Shown: positions 52,201 through 64,000, counted from the first letter of the stretch. The stretch is 64,000 nt of DNA from Lagopus muta (GCF_023343835.1 NC_064443.1:3162001-3226000); one strand, 5' to 3'. The notes: generated from the letters alone by a model not told the origin. A program made the numbers and translations.

Positions 52201-55200
52201 TTCCTTTACAACAGGGCTTACAAAGTGTGGCAATTTTAGGGTTATGAGTGACTGAAAAGTTCTAAAAATGTTACTGGAGTTGAACCTCGAATATTTTCTC
52301 AGGCCTTAAATGCGTTCAGAGCATTTCACGCTTCCTTCTGGTTCACGTGTATGGTTGAGGCCTCCAATATGGAAAAGGGCTGCCTTGAGAATCATCTGCG
52401 AACCTTTTGGATCCTGGGTTTGGTGGTTCCTTTTTAAGCTGTCACTCATGTCTCATTCAGTACCCAAAGGGGGGAATCAGGCGCTCATCACCTCCCTTCA
52501 TGTAAACTCATGTGTGATTATCAGTGTACCTTAAAGGTAAGATGAGTCTGCAGGGTATGCTGAGGACATAATGACTTAGAGCTTTCCAAATGCAGGAGAA
52601 GAGTAGAAGGGGAGCAAGGCAAAGCGAGGTGATAGGACAAGGGAGTCCTCTCTTCATATTTAATTTCTATGGATCCTATGGAAACTCACAGTTTGTGCTG
52701 CGGCGATAAAACTGCTGGCAGGCTTGTCTTTTGTCTTCAGTTAAATTCTTGGCTAAAGTTAGCTTTTATTATGTGAGGAGAGAGAAGCAGGAAATGGCAG
52801 TGAATAAGCTCAAGCTGTTTGTAAGCATGTGGTTTATGCAGAGACGATGGTATATCATGCAGGAGTCTGAAAACTTGCCTTCAGAGCGGGACACCAGCAG
52901 AGCACTCTGATCGTGGGCTGCGGCTGCTTCCATTCCTGCACTGCAACATCTGTGTGCAGGATCCATGGGGTAAGGTGAATTCGTGGCTTGGCTGTTGTTT
53001 GGTTTGGGTTTTTTGTTTGTTGAACCACCCAGGAGGTGTCTTTAAGCTGCAGTCCTTTGTTCGTTTTCATGTGTGTATGTACGAGGCAGGAGAGCAGTTA
53101 CTTAGCATGAATGTTTTGTTTTTTTAATACTTTCAGAGACCTTTCAGAAGAGTTCATGAGTTGAAAGCAAACAAACAAAGCAGTGGTTTCTTAGCAGAGA
53201 GGGGTACAGACTTTCTGGAGCTAGCACACAGCAAGAGGCTTTGTACAGTGTGTGGAGTATCCCATCTCATAGAGCTCAAACAGAGCTGTTTGGGCCTCTC
53301 TTGGGTTCCACCTTCTGTCTTTTTCTGAAGCCTTCCTGTGCTTTGTTCAGTAGTTTTACCCGTGGGAGCTCCGTGGGTCTGTAATCATTACGTACTCTGC
53401 ATCGTGACAGTGCCAGCAGATGTGTGCTGGGAGATGCTCAGGTCAGCAGTCCTTTGGCAGAAAAAGAACAGATATTACAGTCAGGTGCACCGTTAAGATA
53501 TGTCAGAAGAATTGCCAGAACTAGCAGTAGAAAACACAAGGGAAAAGTGTATTTATGAAGAGCTCCAGTGTTGATGGGGTGTCGTTGCAGCAGTGCTGTT
53601 GTAGTGTACAAGTTCAGCACACATATGGGTTCATTTTCCTGTCTCAGTGCCTTCTGCTCTTTCAAGAGCTGAGCTCACAGCAGCCCAGCCTGGCAGCAGG
53701 GGAGTTCTGCTGCTGCTGCAAGGTCAGTGACGGAGACACCAGCAGCAATCCTGCCGTGCACACTCCTTAGAAGTCCCTGGGAAGAACTAACTCATGCCTG
53801 TGTTTTGCTCCCTGGCTGTTTTTGAAAGCTTATAATTTGGCCTGTAGTAAGCACACAGTCTGCAGAGCCGAATCACAGTGCTCACACGTGCAAACCTGGC
53901 ACACCTGTGCTCTTAATGCATATTTCCATTCAGTTGCTTTGAAAATGCATGCAGAATGTCATCGTGCAGCTGTTGTGTTGTTTTAGCAAAGCTGCAGACA
54001 TGGTAAGAATGCACCAAGCGTTTCTAAGAACTCGGTGAAAGCAAGGATGTGGTGGTTGGTTTGTTTCCCTGAGCTTCGTTATCACCTCATTCCTTATTAG
54101 AGGGAGTAAACAGGCAAGGAGAGGAGAGAGGTTTGTTACCAATAAGCCAGAGGAGCCTGTGCTTCAGAGCGACCTGTGCTTATCTGCTGGCTGCCAGCTG
54201 GTTCTGTTAGCTCTCTTGTAACAGAGCTGAATTTGGTCCTGAAAGATGAACCAGCCCGTGCAGGTTTCCTGCTGTGCCTGTTTATGTGTGGTGGGTAGGT
54301 CTCTCTCCACTTGGTCTTCTCCATTTCTCAGATTTGTTGAGATGATGCCCAGCCCTTGGTGAAGTTTTGTTGGCTGCAGAAGTGAAGCATCCGTCTTGTT
54401 TGTCATCTCTTTCTTTGGCAAGGGAATCTTTTTTCCTCGGCATCATTCACTACCAAAAAAGGCCTTTTCCTCCTTAGCTGAGAAGAGCCAGAGGAAGAAT
54501 CTCTTGTTGATGGCTAAGGTCCCATCCAACCTAAGCTGTTCTGTAATTCTATGAAGTGCAAATAAAGCTGACAAGGCATGTGTGCATCTCCGTGTTTGTG
54601 CAGCTGTGTTGCAGTTATCTGTTTGCTTTCTTGGCAGTGTTTCTGATGCTGTCTCAGTGACTTCAGAAGGCTGCAGCAGTTCCTGCTTCCTGTTTGATGT
54701 GGAAATGCTTGGGTGCAGTTACAGTGAGCAAACTGCAGGCGCAGAGCTGGGGCATCACAAGGAAAGCCATCATGCTATGATTAGTACATCACAAAATCCA
54801 TGCAAAAAATTGTGAGGGATAATACACATTCAGTCACTAATAAAGTGATTGTTCTGGTTGCATTCTTCAAGCTCCTGTAGAAATAGGGGGAGAAAAAGTG
54901 ATGGGACCTTTACTGGGGAGAAACACGCATTTTAGATTGAACCTACTCTGTTTGTCAGCTCTTAGGCTCAGTGTTGGCTCACAGAGAGTTGGGTTGCTCC
55001 AGGGCAGTGAGGTGAGCTCTAGTGAATTTTGGCTGGGCACAGAATGGGTTGCTTTTGCTTTCTTCTTTGAGTGTCAGTGGTATAACCTGCTGGTGTGATT
55101 TGCAGCCAGAAATGCTTTTCACGCTGAATGTCTGGTTGGTAGCCAAGCAAAAAAATTGCTGGGGCCCTGGAGATGCCATTTTGTTTAAAGATGTTAAGAG

Positions 55201-58200
55201 GAGGCTGAACAGGAAGAAAACTAGAGAGTTCTGTAGCCAAAATGTCTATGAAGAAACAAAACCAGGATGGATGTTGCAACAGCTCTCCATTGGTTATTTT
55301 AGTGTGTTTTCTTCATCAAGAGCAGTTTCCTGCTATTGTTTCCAAAACTGCTGCCTGATGCATTCCATATGAAATAAAAAATGCAGGAGACTCTGGCCAC
55401 CATGGAAGAAAGACTTCAGTTATCTCAGGCATAGCAAACAAATCACATGAACTGACACTTCAGAGGTCGTAGATCCCACTGTTCTGCCTTTCATTTCATT
55501 ATTTGACCCCCAGAAAGACATACTATTGCCTAGACACTGCATTTCCAAAAAGGGGTCTTTTAGGAAGTCACGTAGCCAGAGAAGACCAACAGGACCAACA
55601 ACGAGACCAACAGGACCAACAAGAAGACCAACGTAGGCTTGGTGCTGAGCACTGGATGTGCTCATCCTGTGTGATAAACAGCACAGGGAGGCAGGCAGTG
55701 CAGTAGCTGCAGGGAGCTGGGTGGATGGTGGTCAGATGAGTGAGACTAACTGCTTGTGCTGGCATCTCTCTTGCAGTTTTGGAACCCTTGTTGCGATTGG
55801 AGTGATCGTTTTTGCAGTGATTGTCATTACTATAATTCTGTGCCTCACTTGCTCGTGTTGCTGCCTGTACAAAGCATGCCGAAGACCGCAGCGTAAGTAC
55901 CTCTGTGTTTATATACCTCTCATCCTTCACAGCTTTCAACATTTTTTTCTGGAAGATTCTATTCCCATAGAAAGGGAAAACAACGCAGTAATATTTTCTT
56001 ACTGCTGTGCTACAAGAGTGGCAGTAGGTAAACATGAAAAGCAAGCCTTTAAGTTGCTTAAAATACCGTCTTCGTCCTCTGAGATCAAACTTTAAAATGA
56101 GCATTTTGAAGGGAAGCACTAATGGGAAGTTGTCTTAATTAAAGTATCAATAAGAGTATTTAGTAAGAGTATAGCTGAGATTATCTTGCATGCAGTCACA
56201 GAAGCAGTGAGCGTGTTTATGACAAGGCTGAAATCGAGTAAAACAAGAGGGTTGGTTTGTTGTTCCCTGTGCAAGAAGTGGAGCCTTGAATGTTTGTAAT
56301 TGTAGAATTAAGGTGAAGGTCACGTGCAGTTCATTAGAAAGTGCTGTGCTGCAATAAGAGAGATGAGCCAATAACCCACTGTCCTCCCTTCTGAAATTGA
56401 TGTTGATTTGCCTTTCTGACTGTTCAGAGAGGCATAGATGTGTTAGCATGCAGAGTGCATGTGAAAGGAAGCTCCTTTTGCGTCTTGTCTGCAGAGGGAG
56501 ATCTGTAGCACCTTTATCCTTTAAAACAGAAAGCATTTTCTACATTAGGTAGTTTTTCCAGTCTTCTACCAAATGGTGGATCACTTGGCTGCAGGGTTCA
56601 GTCCAAGGACAGATTTCTTTGGTCTTCGTGGCTGAGAACCAAGGAGGTAAACCGGCTGCTCTCCTGGTTCGTGTGAGCTCTTGCTACCGCTTAGCTCAAT
56701 GGAAGGATATTCAGAGAGAATTTCTAGAACTGCTGTGGAGCTTCGAAAATGAAACTGTCCCAGATTTTAGAGGAAGAAAAGAATTTCTGGAAGGAGAACG
56801 TGCTTTTACATTGCTGCCGCGCTGTGCCGGCGAGCCTCCGAGAGCCGCCGGCGCTAACCACGCTCCTTTGGTTGTTTGCAGCTGTTGTGACCACCACGAC
56901 CGCCACTACAGTGGTTCACGCGCCGTACCCACAGGCGCACGGAGTGCCTGCCAGCTACCCCACAGCTCCGTACCAGGGATACCAGCCCGTGGCCATCCAG
57001 CCACAGCCGGGGATGCCGGTCGCACCCTACCCTGCTCAGTATCCTCCCCCCTATCCCACGCAGCCGCCAGGACCCCCGGCCTACCATGAAACAGTGGCAG
57101 GTAAGAATGTTTTGATAGCAGGATGTTTTAGTAATGTAGAGTAGAAGCAGAATGTTTTAATAATTCACTTGGAATTTCCTATTGAAATCAAAGCCCAGTT
57201 ACACAGAATCACAGAATCACCCAGGTTGGAAGGGACCCCAAGGATCATGTAGTTCCAACCCCCAATTAACCCCCAGTTAACACATAACATAGTCTAATTC
57301 TGAAGGTTAACCCATACGCAGGTGGCTTTTGCTAGTATCTGTATTTTATCAATCATTATTTTTATAGAGGGAATATGCAGACTCATCACCTTCAGACAAC
57401 TTTGTTGATGGCTGGCAATTTGTTTTTCCTTCTGCTTTTCTTCTTCCATAGCATGGCATTCATGTAGCCTTGCTGCTGCTGATTCTGCCTTGTGCTGGTA
57501 ATAGCTGTTCTCTGCACTTGGCTCCCAGCTATTCAGAGGCCAAAACTAGAATCACTGAATGATGGAGCTGGGTTGGAAATGACCTTAATGATCATCCATA
57601 TCGCCAGTCTGAAAAGACAGCTTTTCCATTATTTTCCTCGCCTATTAGGCAAGGGGCAGCCTTTAATTAGGTCATGTGCAGGAGGGAGAATACCTGCCGT
57701 GTCACACAGGAGCCAAACCCACTCAGCTTGAAGACGAGCAGCTCACAGCCACGTTTGTGCGTCCTGGCAGTGTGAGCAGGCGCTGCGTTATCTGAACCAC
57801 CTTGTGCTGCCTGGCAGACCTCATGAAGTGCTGCCTCGGAGCAGCTTGGCTCAGAGTGCCAGAAAGTGAGGGTGTTGTCTGAGTGCTGCTTTTGTGGTTT
57901 GGGCCACACTCTTCAGCCTTTAGCGTGCCTGGTGGTGGTGGGCTGCCTCTTAAAATCCATTATAGTTTGGCAGTGAAGTTGTTGACACAATCGTACTGCT
58001 GAAGGAATCCTAAGGTGCTCCTTCTTCTTCTGCCCAGTGGTTTATTTTCACTTCTCCGCGTACTGTCAGGTTCCTCCCATTGCTTGTGCATTTCTGCAGA
58101 AGTTGTCATGTTAGATGGAGAATTCTGAGCTTCACAAGCCTGCTTTTCCTGTGCTTTGCTTTTGCAGCTGGTGCTGGAGCACCGTACCCCATCAGCCAGC

Positions 58201-58247
58201 CCCCCTACAACCCTGCGTACGTGGATCCTCAGAAGCCCACCTACTGA
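49078..58247 (+). CDS. SHISA5: SHISA5 (Scotin), short form without the cysteine-rich head
   Basis: Scotin is an ER/nuclear-envelope single-pass protein, p53- and interferon-inducible in mammals, that promotes apoptosis. Four coding exons: 49078-49088, 55777-55892, 56882-57100 and 58168-58247. They sum to 426 nt, giving 141 aa. The tiny first exon encodes MSMG, then a membrane segment ([20 protein letters not shown]), a palmitoylation-type [15 protein letters not shown] cluster, [18 protein letters not shown], and a proline/tyrosine-rich tail with PPPYP and PPAYHE motifs for WW-domain partners; it ends [14 protein letters not shown]. Human long SHISA5 (about 240 aa) has a signal peptide and Shisa cysteine-rich domain; I find no such exons between the PHF7-like gene and exon 2, so this matches only the short isoform. 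Intron 1 is 6.7 kb. Confidence 0.92.
54508..54556 (+). repeat. Short CR1 3' tail in SHISA5 intron 1
   Basis: TTGATGGCTAAGGTCCCATCC followed by CTGTAATTCTATGA, the terminal part of a CR1 copy. Confidence 0.7.
55585..55635. repeat. GACCAACAG tandem repeat
   Basis: About five units of a 9-base sequence GACCAACAG/GACCAACGA in tandem, about 140 bases upstream of SHISA5 exon 2. Confidence 0.75.
57202..57315 (-). repeat. CR1 3' end in SHISA5 intron 3
   Basis: ACAGAATCACAGAATCACCCAGGTTGGAAGGGACCCC is the reverse complement of a CR1 tail, followed by about 70 bases of the element. Confidence 0.85.
57548..57603 (-). repeat. Short CR1 tail in SHISA5 intron 3
   Basis: AGAATCACTGAATGATGGAGC then GGGTTGGAAATGACCTTAATGATCATCC, an old truncated CR1 end. 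Confidence 0.65.
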
Positions 58248-58459
58248 ACAGCTCTGCCACCGTGCCCCATGCAGCTGCAGTATGTTATCCTGGAAGACAG
58301 CAATCTTTTGTCTAAGTAAAGTGAACGTTACCTCCGTATCTTCTTTGTTTTTAAGCGCTTTCAGTACTTCTGGCAGGAGTTGTTCATTTATACCTCAAGT
58401 AAATACGAAAAGAGATTGTGTTCAGAACGCAGAAGGGGTGCTGCAGAAGTAAGAACCAC

Positions 58460-58465
58460 AATAAA
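58460..58465 (+). terminator. SHISA5 proximal polyadenylation signal
   Basis: AATAAA in CCACAATAAATTTC, 213 bases after the stop. It would give a short 3' UTR; a second signal lies at 60489. Confidence 0.5.
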
Positions 58466-58469
58466 TTTC

Positions 58470-60500
58470 TCGTGCAATAATTCTGAAGGGTGGTAGAAAG
58501 GAATGGTCCTCCGTGAGCTGTGTCAAACACCCACAGCTGTAGCGATCTCTTGCACAGAATCATAAAACCACAATCTCTGAGAGGCTGGGTGAAAATGTTC
58601 TGCTTGTTTTGAGGTTGCTCTAATGAGGGCAGCTCCAACCTAACGCATTTCATCCATCACTTAAAAGGGAACCTTTCTTGGAACACGTCTGCCTGTGGTG
58701 AGAGCAGAGAGCCGTGTTCGGTTGTGTTGACGAGTTGCGTTATTGTGTGCTGAGTAGCATGAGTTGGTCACTTCCTTGTTTTATTTCCCAATTTTAAGGC
58801 TTGCAAACTGCCTTTGTTGGGTGTTTTCTCAGGCTGTTTTAGTTTATAGCTAGAAATTGACAATAGAACCAAACCTTCTGCCATTCCTTAGAACAAACAG
58901 GTCAAAAGCTGAAAACCTGGGGGGGTTCTTCATTAAAAAATATTGGACAAAGGCTTGGTTTGCTGAATAGTCACACGTTGTTGAGTACAATGGAGGAAAT
59001 AGGGTAGCGCCATCGCCATCCATTGAGCAGAAATGACTGTCAGTGTTTTGCCACAGTGAGGGGATTTATTTTGGTTTTATTTGGTTTATTCGGGAACAAA
59101 TCATGGTTTCCTTCGCACCTTCTCTGATGCTGTTTCTTTCTGCATTGAAATGCATGTCGTTCCTTGTGGAGCTGGATGCAGACCATGCTGTCCCTCACTG
59201 CCATGTAACGAGTGAAGTAATCTGTAATTTCGCACGCTGATTGTACTTGGAGCAGCCTTCAAACCTCTTGTCCCATGATGTTACATTTAGGGTGTATTTC
59301 TGTTTGAAAAATTGTGAACTTGAATAACCAACAATGCTGTTTTACCTCATAGGATGGTGGAAGCTGCTGCTGTCAGAGGCAGCCTTCTCTAACCGATTTT
59401 TGGGTCTGTTTTCTAGGTTATTCCAATGATTAAGAAAAAGTCTTCAGGGCATTTCAGGACAAACCTGAACAAAGTTTTTTAGTGTCAGTATTCACAACAA
59501 GCCACGTCCCTCTGTTACAGCCCTGTGCTGGAGTTAATAGCATGAAGCGGTGCCAAGAGGCACTCGCACAGCAGGCATGCCTTAGGTCCTCATGTCCCTC
59601 CTCTTCCCTGCCCTGCAAGCCAAAAAATCAGGCAGTGCTTCCTTACGCTGCTGGGAGTTCTGTGAGAACACCCAAAAATGGGCAGCGATTCCCATGCAGA
59701 GGATCTGGGATATCTGGGGTGGGGAGGGCACCAAGGAGCTGCAGAAGCAATCCCTTCTCTGCAGAAGAACTTGCCCACGTGTGTTTGTTCATGCAGGACA
59801 GCAGAGACTCCAGCAGCTTGGTTGGTCGGTGTGCGGATGGATGGGGGGAGGTGGGAGGAGGTGAGGGACAGGCTTAAGGAGCATGAAAACTTACAGCTTT
59901 CCTCCAGCAAACATATGCTGATGATAACTGTGTCCGAGTGAAGAGAGAAAGCAGTTCTGCACGTGTTAATAATTGTAGTGTCACTGTTACAAAACTGGAT
60001 GTCGGAAGAGAAAATGGCCTGCTTTCCTCGCTTCAGAACTGGAAGACTTAATCAGGTTTTGGCTTAATGTATAAATCAATGCCAACCATGTGGTGTAGGA
60101 CCAAATTTTATTACCGTGGTGCAATCCAATTAAACTTCTTCTCTTATGGTTAAGCAGATGTGGCAGTTAGACAAATGATGGAGAACCTGGCCCATACATT
60201 GTGTTTCAGGCACTGCTCATGCTTTAGTCCCAGTAACCAATGTCTTCACATGCCACCAGTTACCCACCATTAAAGTGGGAATTCCCATTTTAAACATTGA
60301 GTCCAATTCTTTTTTAATTCTGTAAGTGCCTTTGGTTCTGTGGAATTCAATACAGTACAGTACTCTGTCCTATGGAATTTACTAGAGAATCGTTGACTTT
60401 ATTACATACTGTACACTAGCTTTGTATGTTGTTTGTAGTTTAAACCTAAGTCTTCAAAAGAAATGGCATAAACTCTTTGCACCTTTGTAATAAATGCAGT
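58470..60500 (+). other. Possible long SHISA5 3' UTR
   Basis: About 2 kb with no gene, AT-richer than the 5' half of the window, ending at AATAAA (60489-60494) followed by a GTG/T-rich stretch (GCAGTGTTTGAAATAC). It could be an extended 3' UTR of SHISA5, or spacer. A weak CR1-like tail lies near 58554. Confidence 0.4.
60489..60494 (+). terminator. Candidate distal polyadenylation signal for SHISA5
   Basis: AATAAA in TTTGTAATAAATGCAGTG. The surrounding sequence looks like a 3' UTR end, but transcript data are needed to join it to SHISA5. Confidence 0.45.
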
Positions 60501-62485
60501 GTTTGAAATACATTCTATCACTTTTGTTTTCTTAGCCTGGCCGAGTGTTATTTAAGTTACATTTTAATTGTGTCTGACATCAAGCGTGTATTGTGAGTAT
60601 CACTTTTTGGTAACGGGGTTTGAAATCCAATGGCAGCTACATGGCACAACACAGGAAGGGTGGTGCGAGCTCCTGGATGACATTCTGACACAGTTCTTCA
60701 AAGGTAATCTGAAAGAGTTGCTTCTGACCCCAACTCCTGACACTGAACACACTGACTAAGTCCAAGATCCTTGAGAAGCTGTGGACGTTTTTGGATCAAA
60801 GTCTGACACCTTTCTCCTGCACGTTGGCTTCTGCTGAATGCTGTGCCTCGTTTTTCAACTGCTCCACATTGGCATGTGATGAGTGATGCTTCCTGGTCCA
60901 TGTGAAAGCATCGTAGCTGATGGTTTTATGTATTCTAAATCATTCAAAAATGCTTTTGAAAGCATTAATGCTGACTTATTAGTCCTTCAGTTGAAAATAC
61001 TTGCTTTGGGCAGGCCAAGGGTGCTTTCAGTAAGAAACCAGGTAATACTGAAGTGGTTGGTATTGGTAGTCGTGATGGCCTTGAATCATTAGCTAAGTTT
61101 CTTAAGAAGGATGTAAATGTACATACATATATATATATTCTTACTTCACATTTTCTTAACAGGATTTCTATTAGTTAAACAATGACAGAAACCAAAATAC
61201 GTGCTCCCTAAAAACCTAAACCTAGTTTAGTTAAGAACCTAAACTAGAAAACAGATGAGTTTTCTAGCCCAAACATTAATTCTAACCCTGAATTGCAGTT
61301 ATTTCTGATGCTTGGGTTAGGGTTAGCTGTCGTTCCTCTCCCACAGATTATTTAGTAGCTGCATCTGTGCCATACAGATGAAACTGAGAAGTGACATCCT
61401 GGTGCTGTTTGCAGGAAGGAGGTGTGCATGGCTCTGAGAGCAGAGCTGCTGCTTTGTCTGAAACGTCCCGATTCCCTCTAACCATCACCGAGAGCATAAC
61501 GGATAGCTTCACCCTCTAAACCTGAAGCAAAATGTATAGCAGAGCAAAACAGCGAACTGAAAACTGGAGAGCCCAGAGTCAGGTGAGGAGCACTGCTGTT
61601 TGCTTCCAGAGCTGGTAATCAGCAGCTCCTTACGTTACAGCCCAAACTGTTCCAGAACAAACCTTGGCGTGCATCTCAAAAGCCATGGCAGGGTTGGATG
61701 GAAGAGCTGGACACACAGAAAGGGAAAAATGAAGTAGTTTTTGCCAAATGAGCCGTTACATCCTGTTTTTTTCAAGTATGGAAACTTACTATCAAATCTA
61801 GGCATGTCTGATTGCTTGTCAGGTCTGATTTAGCAAATGGCTCGGGGCTGCTCTTGTCCTCTGATGACTGCTGGGCCTCACTGTTAGTAGCATGCATTGC
61901 AGGAACTGCAGCAGCTCATAGGTAGGCGCTGTAGGAAGGAACGCTGAAGGTGAAAGGTGTCTTCCACAGTTGTTGCTTGGATAAAGGATCCAGGCTCTGG
62001 CTCTGGGAAGGCGAAAGCATCCTGCTGGCTGTGGAATGGCAGAGGTTTGCTGTGCTGGACAATAAAACTGAACGAAGAGCAGCGCTAAGCTGATAACGTT
62101 CTTGAGCGATGCACTTCTTGTGTTTCACTGAAGAACAGCTCAAGGTGTGAAATCAACTCTGACACCCCGATTTGTGCCCTTACAACACCAACATACGTTC
62201 CTGTTCTGTGCTTTTTCTGCTGGGAAATCTCAACAGATATGTGGTTGTAATATTATAACTCATATAAAAATAAACTAGCTGCTTCCTCGAGATGTTTTCC
62301 AGAGCAGGTTACCATTGGAGCAGCTGCTCCAAACAGTATTTCAATTGCAAGCATTGGAATTTAAAATTTCAAGATTAGTCTCTGAAATGAGCTGTATTAA
62401 CCTGCTGCAGGGGGAGGGAGCTCAGCACATTGCTAACTGCTCCTGTTAAACGTCATGCTGACATTTTTTGCTCTCATTCCAAGCA

Positions 62486-62790
62486 TTTTAGAATCACAGC
62501 GTCTCGGTGGTTGGCAAAGACCTCTAAGATCCCCAGGTCCCACCGTCCACCCCCCACCTGCCCACGGCCCTCAGTGCCACATCCCCACGGTGCTGGGACG
62601 CCTCCATGGGCGCTGACTCCCCCAGCTCCCCATGCAGCTGTGCCAGTGCCCGACCGCTCTTTCAGCAAAGACGTTCTTCCTCAGATGCAGCGGGGATCCC
62701 CTGGTGCAACTGGAGGCCGTTCCCTCTCGTCCCATTGCTGTTAGCTGGGAGCAGAGGCCGACCCCCAGCTCTCTACAACGTCCCTTTGCA
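62486..62790 (-). repeat. CR1 3' part, older subfamily
   Basis: Reverse complement of CR1: AGAATCACAGCGTCTCGG tail at the left, then GACCTCTAAGATC, CGCTCTTTCAGCAAAGACG, TGGTGCAACTGGAGGCCG and CTCTACAACGTCCCTTTGC at the right. Clearly diverged. Confidence 0.8.
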
Positions 62791-63365
62791 AAGGTATATG
62801 GAGTGAGGAGGACTTGGTTTTGGTCCCAGTCGCTCTTTTGTTTGTGCAAATGCTTCATTTAAGTTTCCTAAACTGTGTTATGGGATCAAAACCTCTACTG
62901 TGTAGAATCCGACCTCTCCTGTTAATCTCTGCGGAGGGCTCGCCGCCTCGTGCGTGCTGAGCGAGCCGTCCTTTTTGGTGGCATGGATCGAGGCTGGGGG
63001 CCCGAGGCCTCCATGGATGGTCTCAGCCATCTGGGCAGCATCCAGCGCTCCTTCCCAGGGTTCAAATCCTCATGCTGAAAAGCCGCAGTGTCTGCTCTGC
63101 AGGTCAGATTTCTACTTTGGAATGTGCAGAGCCTCTGCTGAGGAGCAAAAGCTGCCTGTCACTGTGCGAACTGCCGTTGTGGGGGCTCCAGTCCACCTTG
63201 GAAGGACCCAGAGCCTTACTTCAGGGCACTAAACCTCCTTTATCGGTCCCATCCCATTCTTTCGAGGCACAAATGCAGCTTTGAGGGCCTAAGTAGATGG
63301 CTTGTTTTGACTTTGGCTCTTGAAGCCTGAAGTGGCTGTGGGAGTGCAGTGTGCAGACACGTGGT

Positions 63366-63720
63366 TTAACCCAGCAGGTAGCTGAGCACCAGGCAAGGTC
63401 TCCCCCGAGCCTCCTCCAGGCTAAGCAACCTCAGTTCCCTCAGCTGCTTCTCGTAAGGCCTGCGCTCCAGAGCCCTCACCTGCTCTGTTGCCCTTCTCTG
63501 GACACGCTGCAGGGTCTCCACGTCTTTCCTGTAGTGAGGGGCCCAAAACTGAACGCAGCACTCGAGGTGTGGCCTCACCGGAGCTTCACCCCGTTGGCCT
63601 CAGCCCAGCGATCAGCCTGTCCACATCCCTCTGAAGGGCCTTCCTACCCCCGAGCAGATCGCCACCTCCTGCCAACTTGGTGTCACCTGCAAACTTACTG
63701 AGAGTGCACTCAATCCCCTC
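63366..63720 (-). repeat. CR1 ORF2 C-terminal segment
   Basis: On the minus strand a frame reads QRVQRRATEQVRALERR and YEKQLRELRLLSLEEARG, the classic end of the CR1 reverse transcriptase ORF. Upstream (right) lies GTTTGCAGGTGACACCAAG, then an internal deletion at about 63570-63600 joins it to the C-terminal part. The 3' UTR and tail are missing at the left end. Confidence 0.85.
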
Positions 63721-63721
63721 A

Positions 63722-64000
63722 TGGAATCAGAGTATCATAGCATCGCTCGGGCTGGAAAAGATCTGTAAGATCACCCCGTCCAACAGCAACCTGACCGTGC
63801 TACCCTACCTCTAACAACCCTCCACTACATCGTGTCCCCGAGCACCACATCCAAATGGTTTTTAAACACGTGGTGGTGATGGTGACTCAACCACCTTCCT
63901 GTGCAGCTCATTCCAGTGCTTAACCACCCTTTCTGCAAAGAAGTTCTCCTGATATCCAACCTAAACTTACCCTGGTGCAGCTTAAGATTATTTCCCCTTG
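63722..64000 (-). repeat. Second CR1 copy, cut by the window end
   Basis: ATGGAATCAGAGTATCATAGC and GGGCTGGAAAAGATCTGTAAG mark the 3' tail, followed rightwards by typical CR1 3' UTR words (CATTCCAGTGCTTAACCACC, TTCTCCTGATATCC). It directly abuts the preceding CR1 piece and continues past base 64000. Confidence 0.85.

Larger units (their letters stand above)
49089..55776. other. SHISA5 intron 1 (6.7 kb)
   Basis: AT-richer than the rest of the window and without a recognisable exon, including any for the Shisa cysteine-rich domain. Contains one CR1 tail near 54510 and a short tandem GACCAACAG array near 55585-55635 (about five copies of a 9-base unit). Long open frames are absent. Confidence 0.6.
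60515..64000. other. Intergenic sequence downstream of SHISA5
   Basis: No gene recognised. Contains a short alternating (TA)n patch at about 61118-61137, a GGGTTAGGGTTAG word near 61314, and CR1 pieces from 62486 to the window end. Confidence 0.5.

Noticed and set aside
58554-58625. Possible CR1 tail downstream of SHISA5
   Set aside because: Only CAGAATCATAAAACCAC resembles the tail; the rest does not follow CR1, so it is too weak to list as a feature.
61314-61330. GGGTTAGGGTTAG as a second interstitial telomere
   Set aside because: Only two units in AT-rich sequence, within chance expectation and without further variants around it.

Overview
This is vertebrate nuclear DNA, almost certainly from a galliform bird close to chicken. 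Genes have many short exons with GT-AG introns, gene density and GC are high as on an avian microchromosome, and CR1 LINE pieces are the only clear interspersed repeat. Nothing bacterial, viral or CRISPR-like is seen. Gene content matches the human 3p21 neighbourhood (GNAT1, SLC38A3, GNAI2, SEMA3B, LSMEM2, HYAL3, NAA80, with PHF7 and SHISA5 from elsewhere on 3p21), but order and orientation differ and an OASL gene sits inside it. All exon limits come from reading splice sites and checking phase by hand; each complete coding sequence sums to a whole number of codons.

Layout. 1-1725: 3' part of GNAT1 (+), rod transducin alpha; exons 1-2 lie outside. 2230-12889: GNAI2 (-), tail-to-tail with GNAT1. 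14125-19342: SLC38A3 (-), glutamine transporter SNAT3, 15 coding exons. 19343-30330: about 11 kb without a recognisable coding gene, holding several CpG-rich blocks, a 131-nt pure pyrimidine run, a CGGTG repeat, a CR1 copy and a GTGC-rich tract before the SEMA3B promoter. 30350-35020: SEMA3B (+). 35490-37504: OASL (-), interferon-type oligoadenylate synthetase with two ubiquitin-like domains. 38640-40620: LSMEM2-like membrane protein (-). 40970-42529: HYAL3 (-). 42990-43717: NAA80 (-). 45988-48530: PHF7-like ePHD/RING protein (+) with an SR-type tail. 49078 to about 60500: SHISA5 (+), in a form without the Shisa cysteine-rich head. 60500-64000: intergenic, rich in CR1 pieces.

How the parts relate. 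Two paralogous Gi-class alpha subunits lie next to each other. HYAL3 and NAA80 are tightly packed on one strand, as in mammals. The most striking regulatory signal is around OASL: the CpG-containing octamer ACCGAAAC, the core of an interferon-stimulated response element, occurs five times in 35.1-40.9 kb. Three copies lie in identical 12-mers at 17-18 nt spacing upstream of OASL, one lies just beyond the OASL 3' end and one lies upstream of LSMEM2. Minisatellites are unusually frequent (at least six), often next to promoters or in first introns.

Limits: non-coding exons, transcription starts and species are inferred, and gene names rest on remembered family sequences, not a search.
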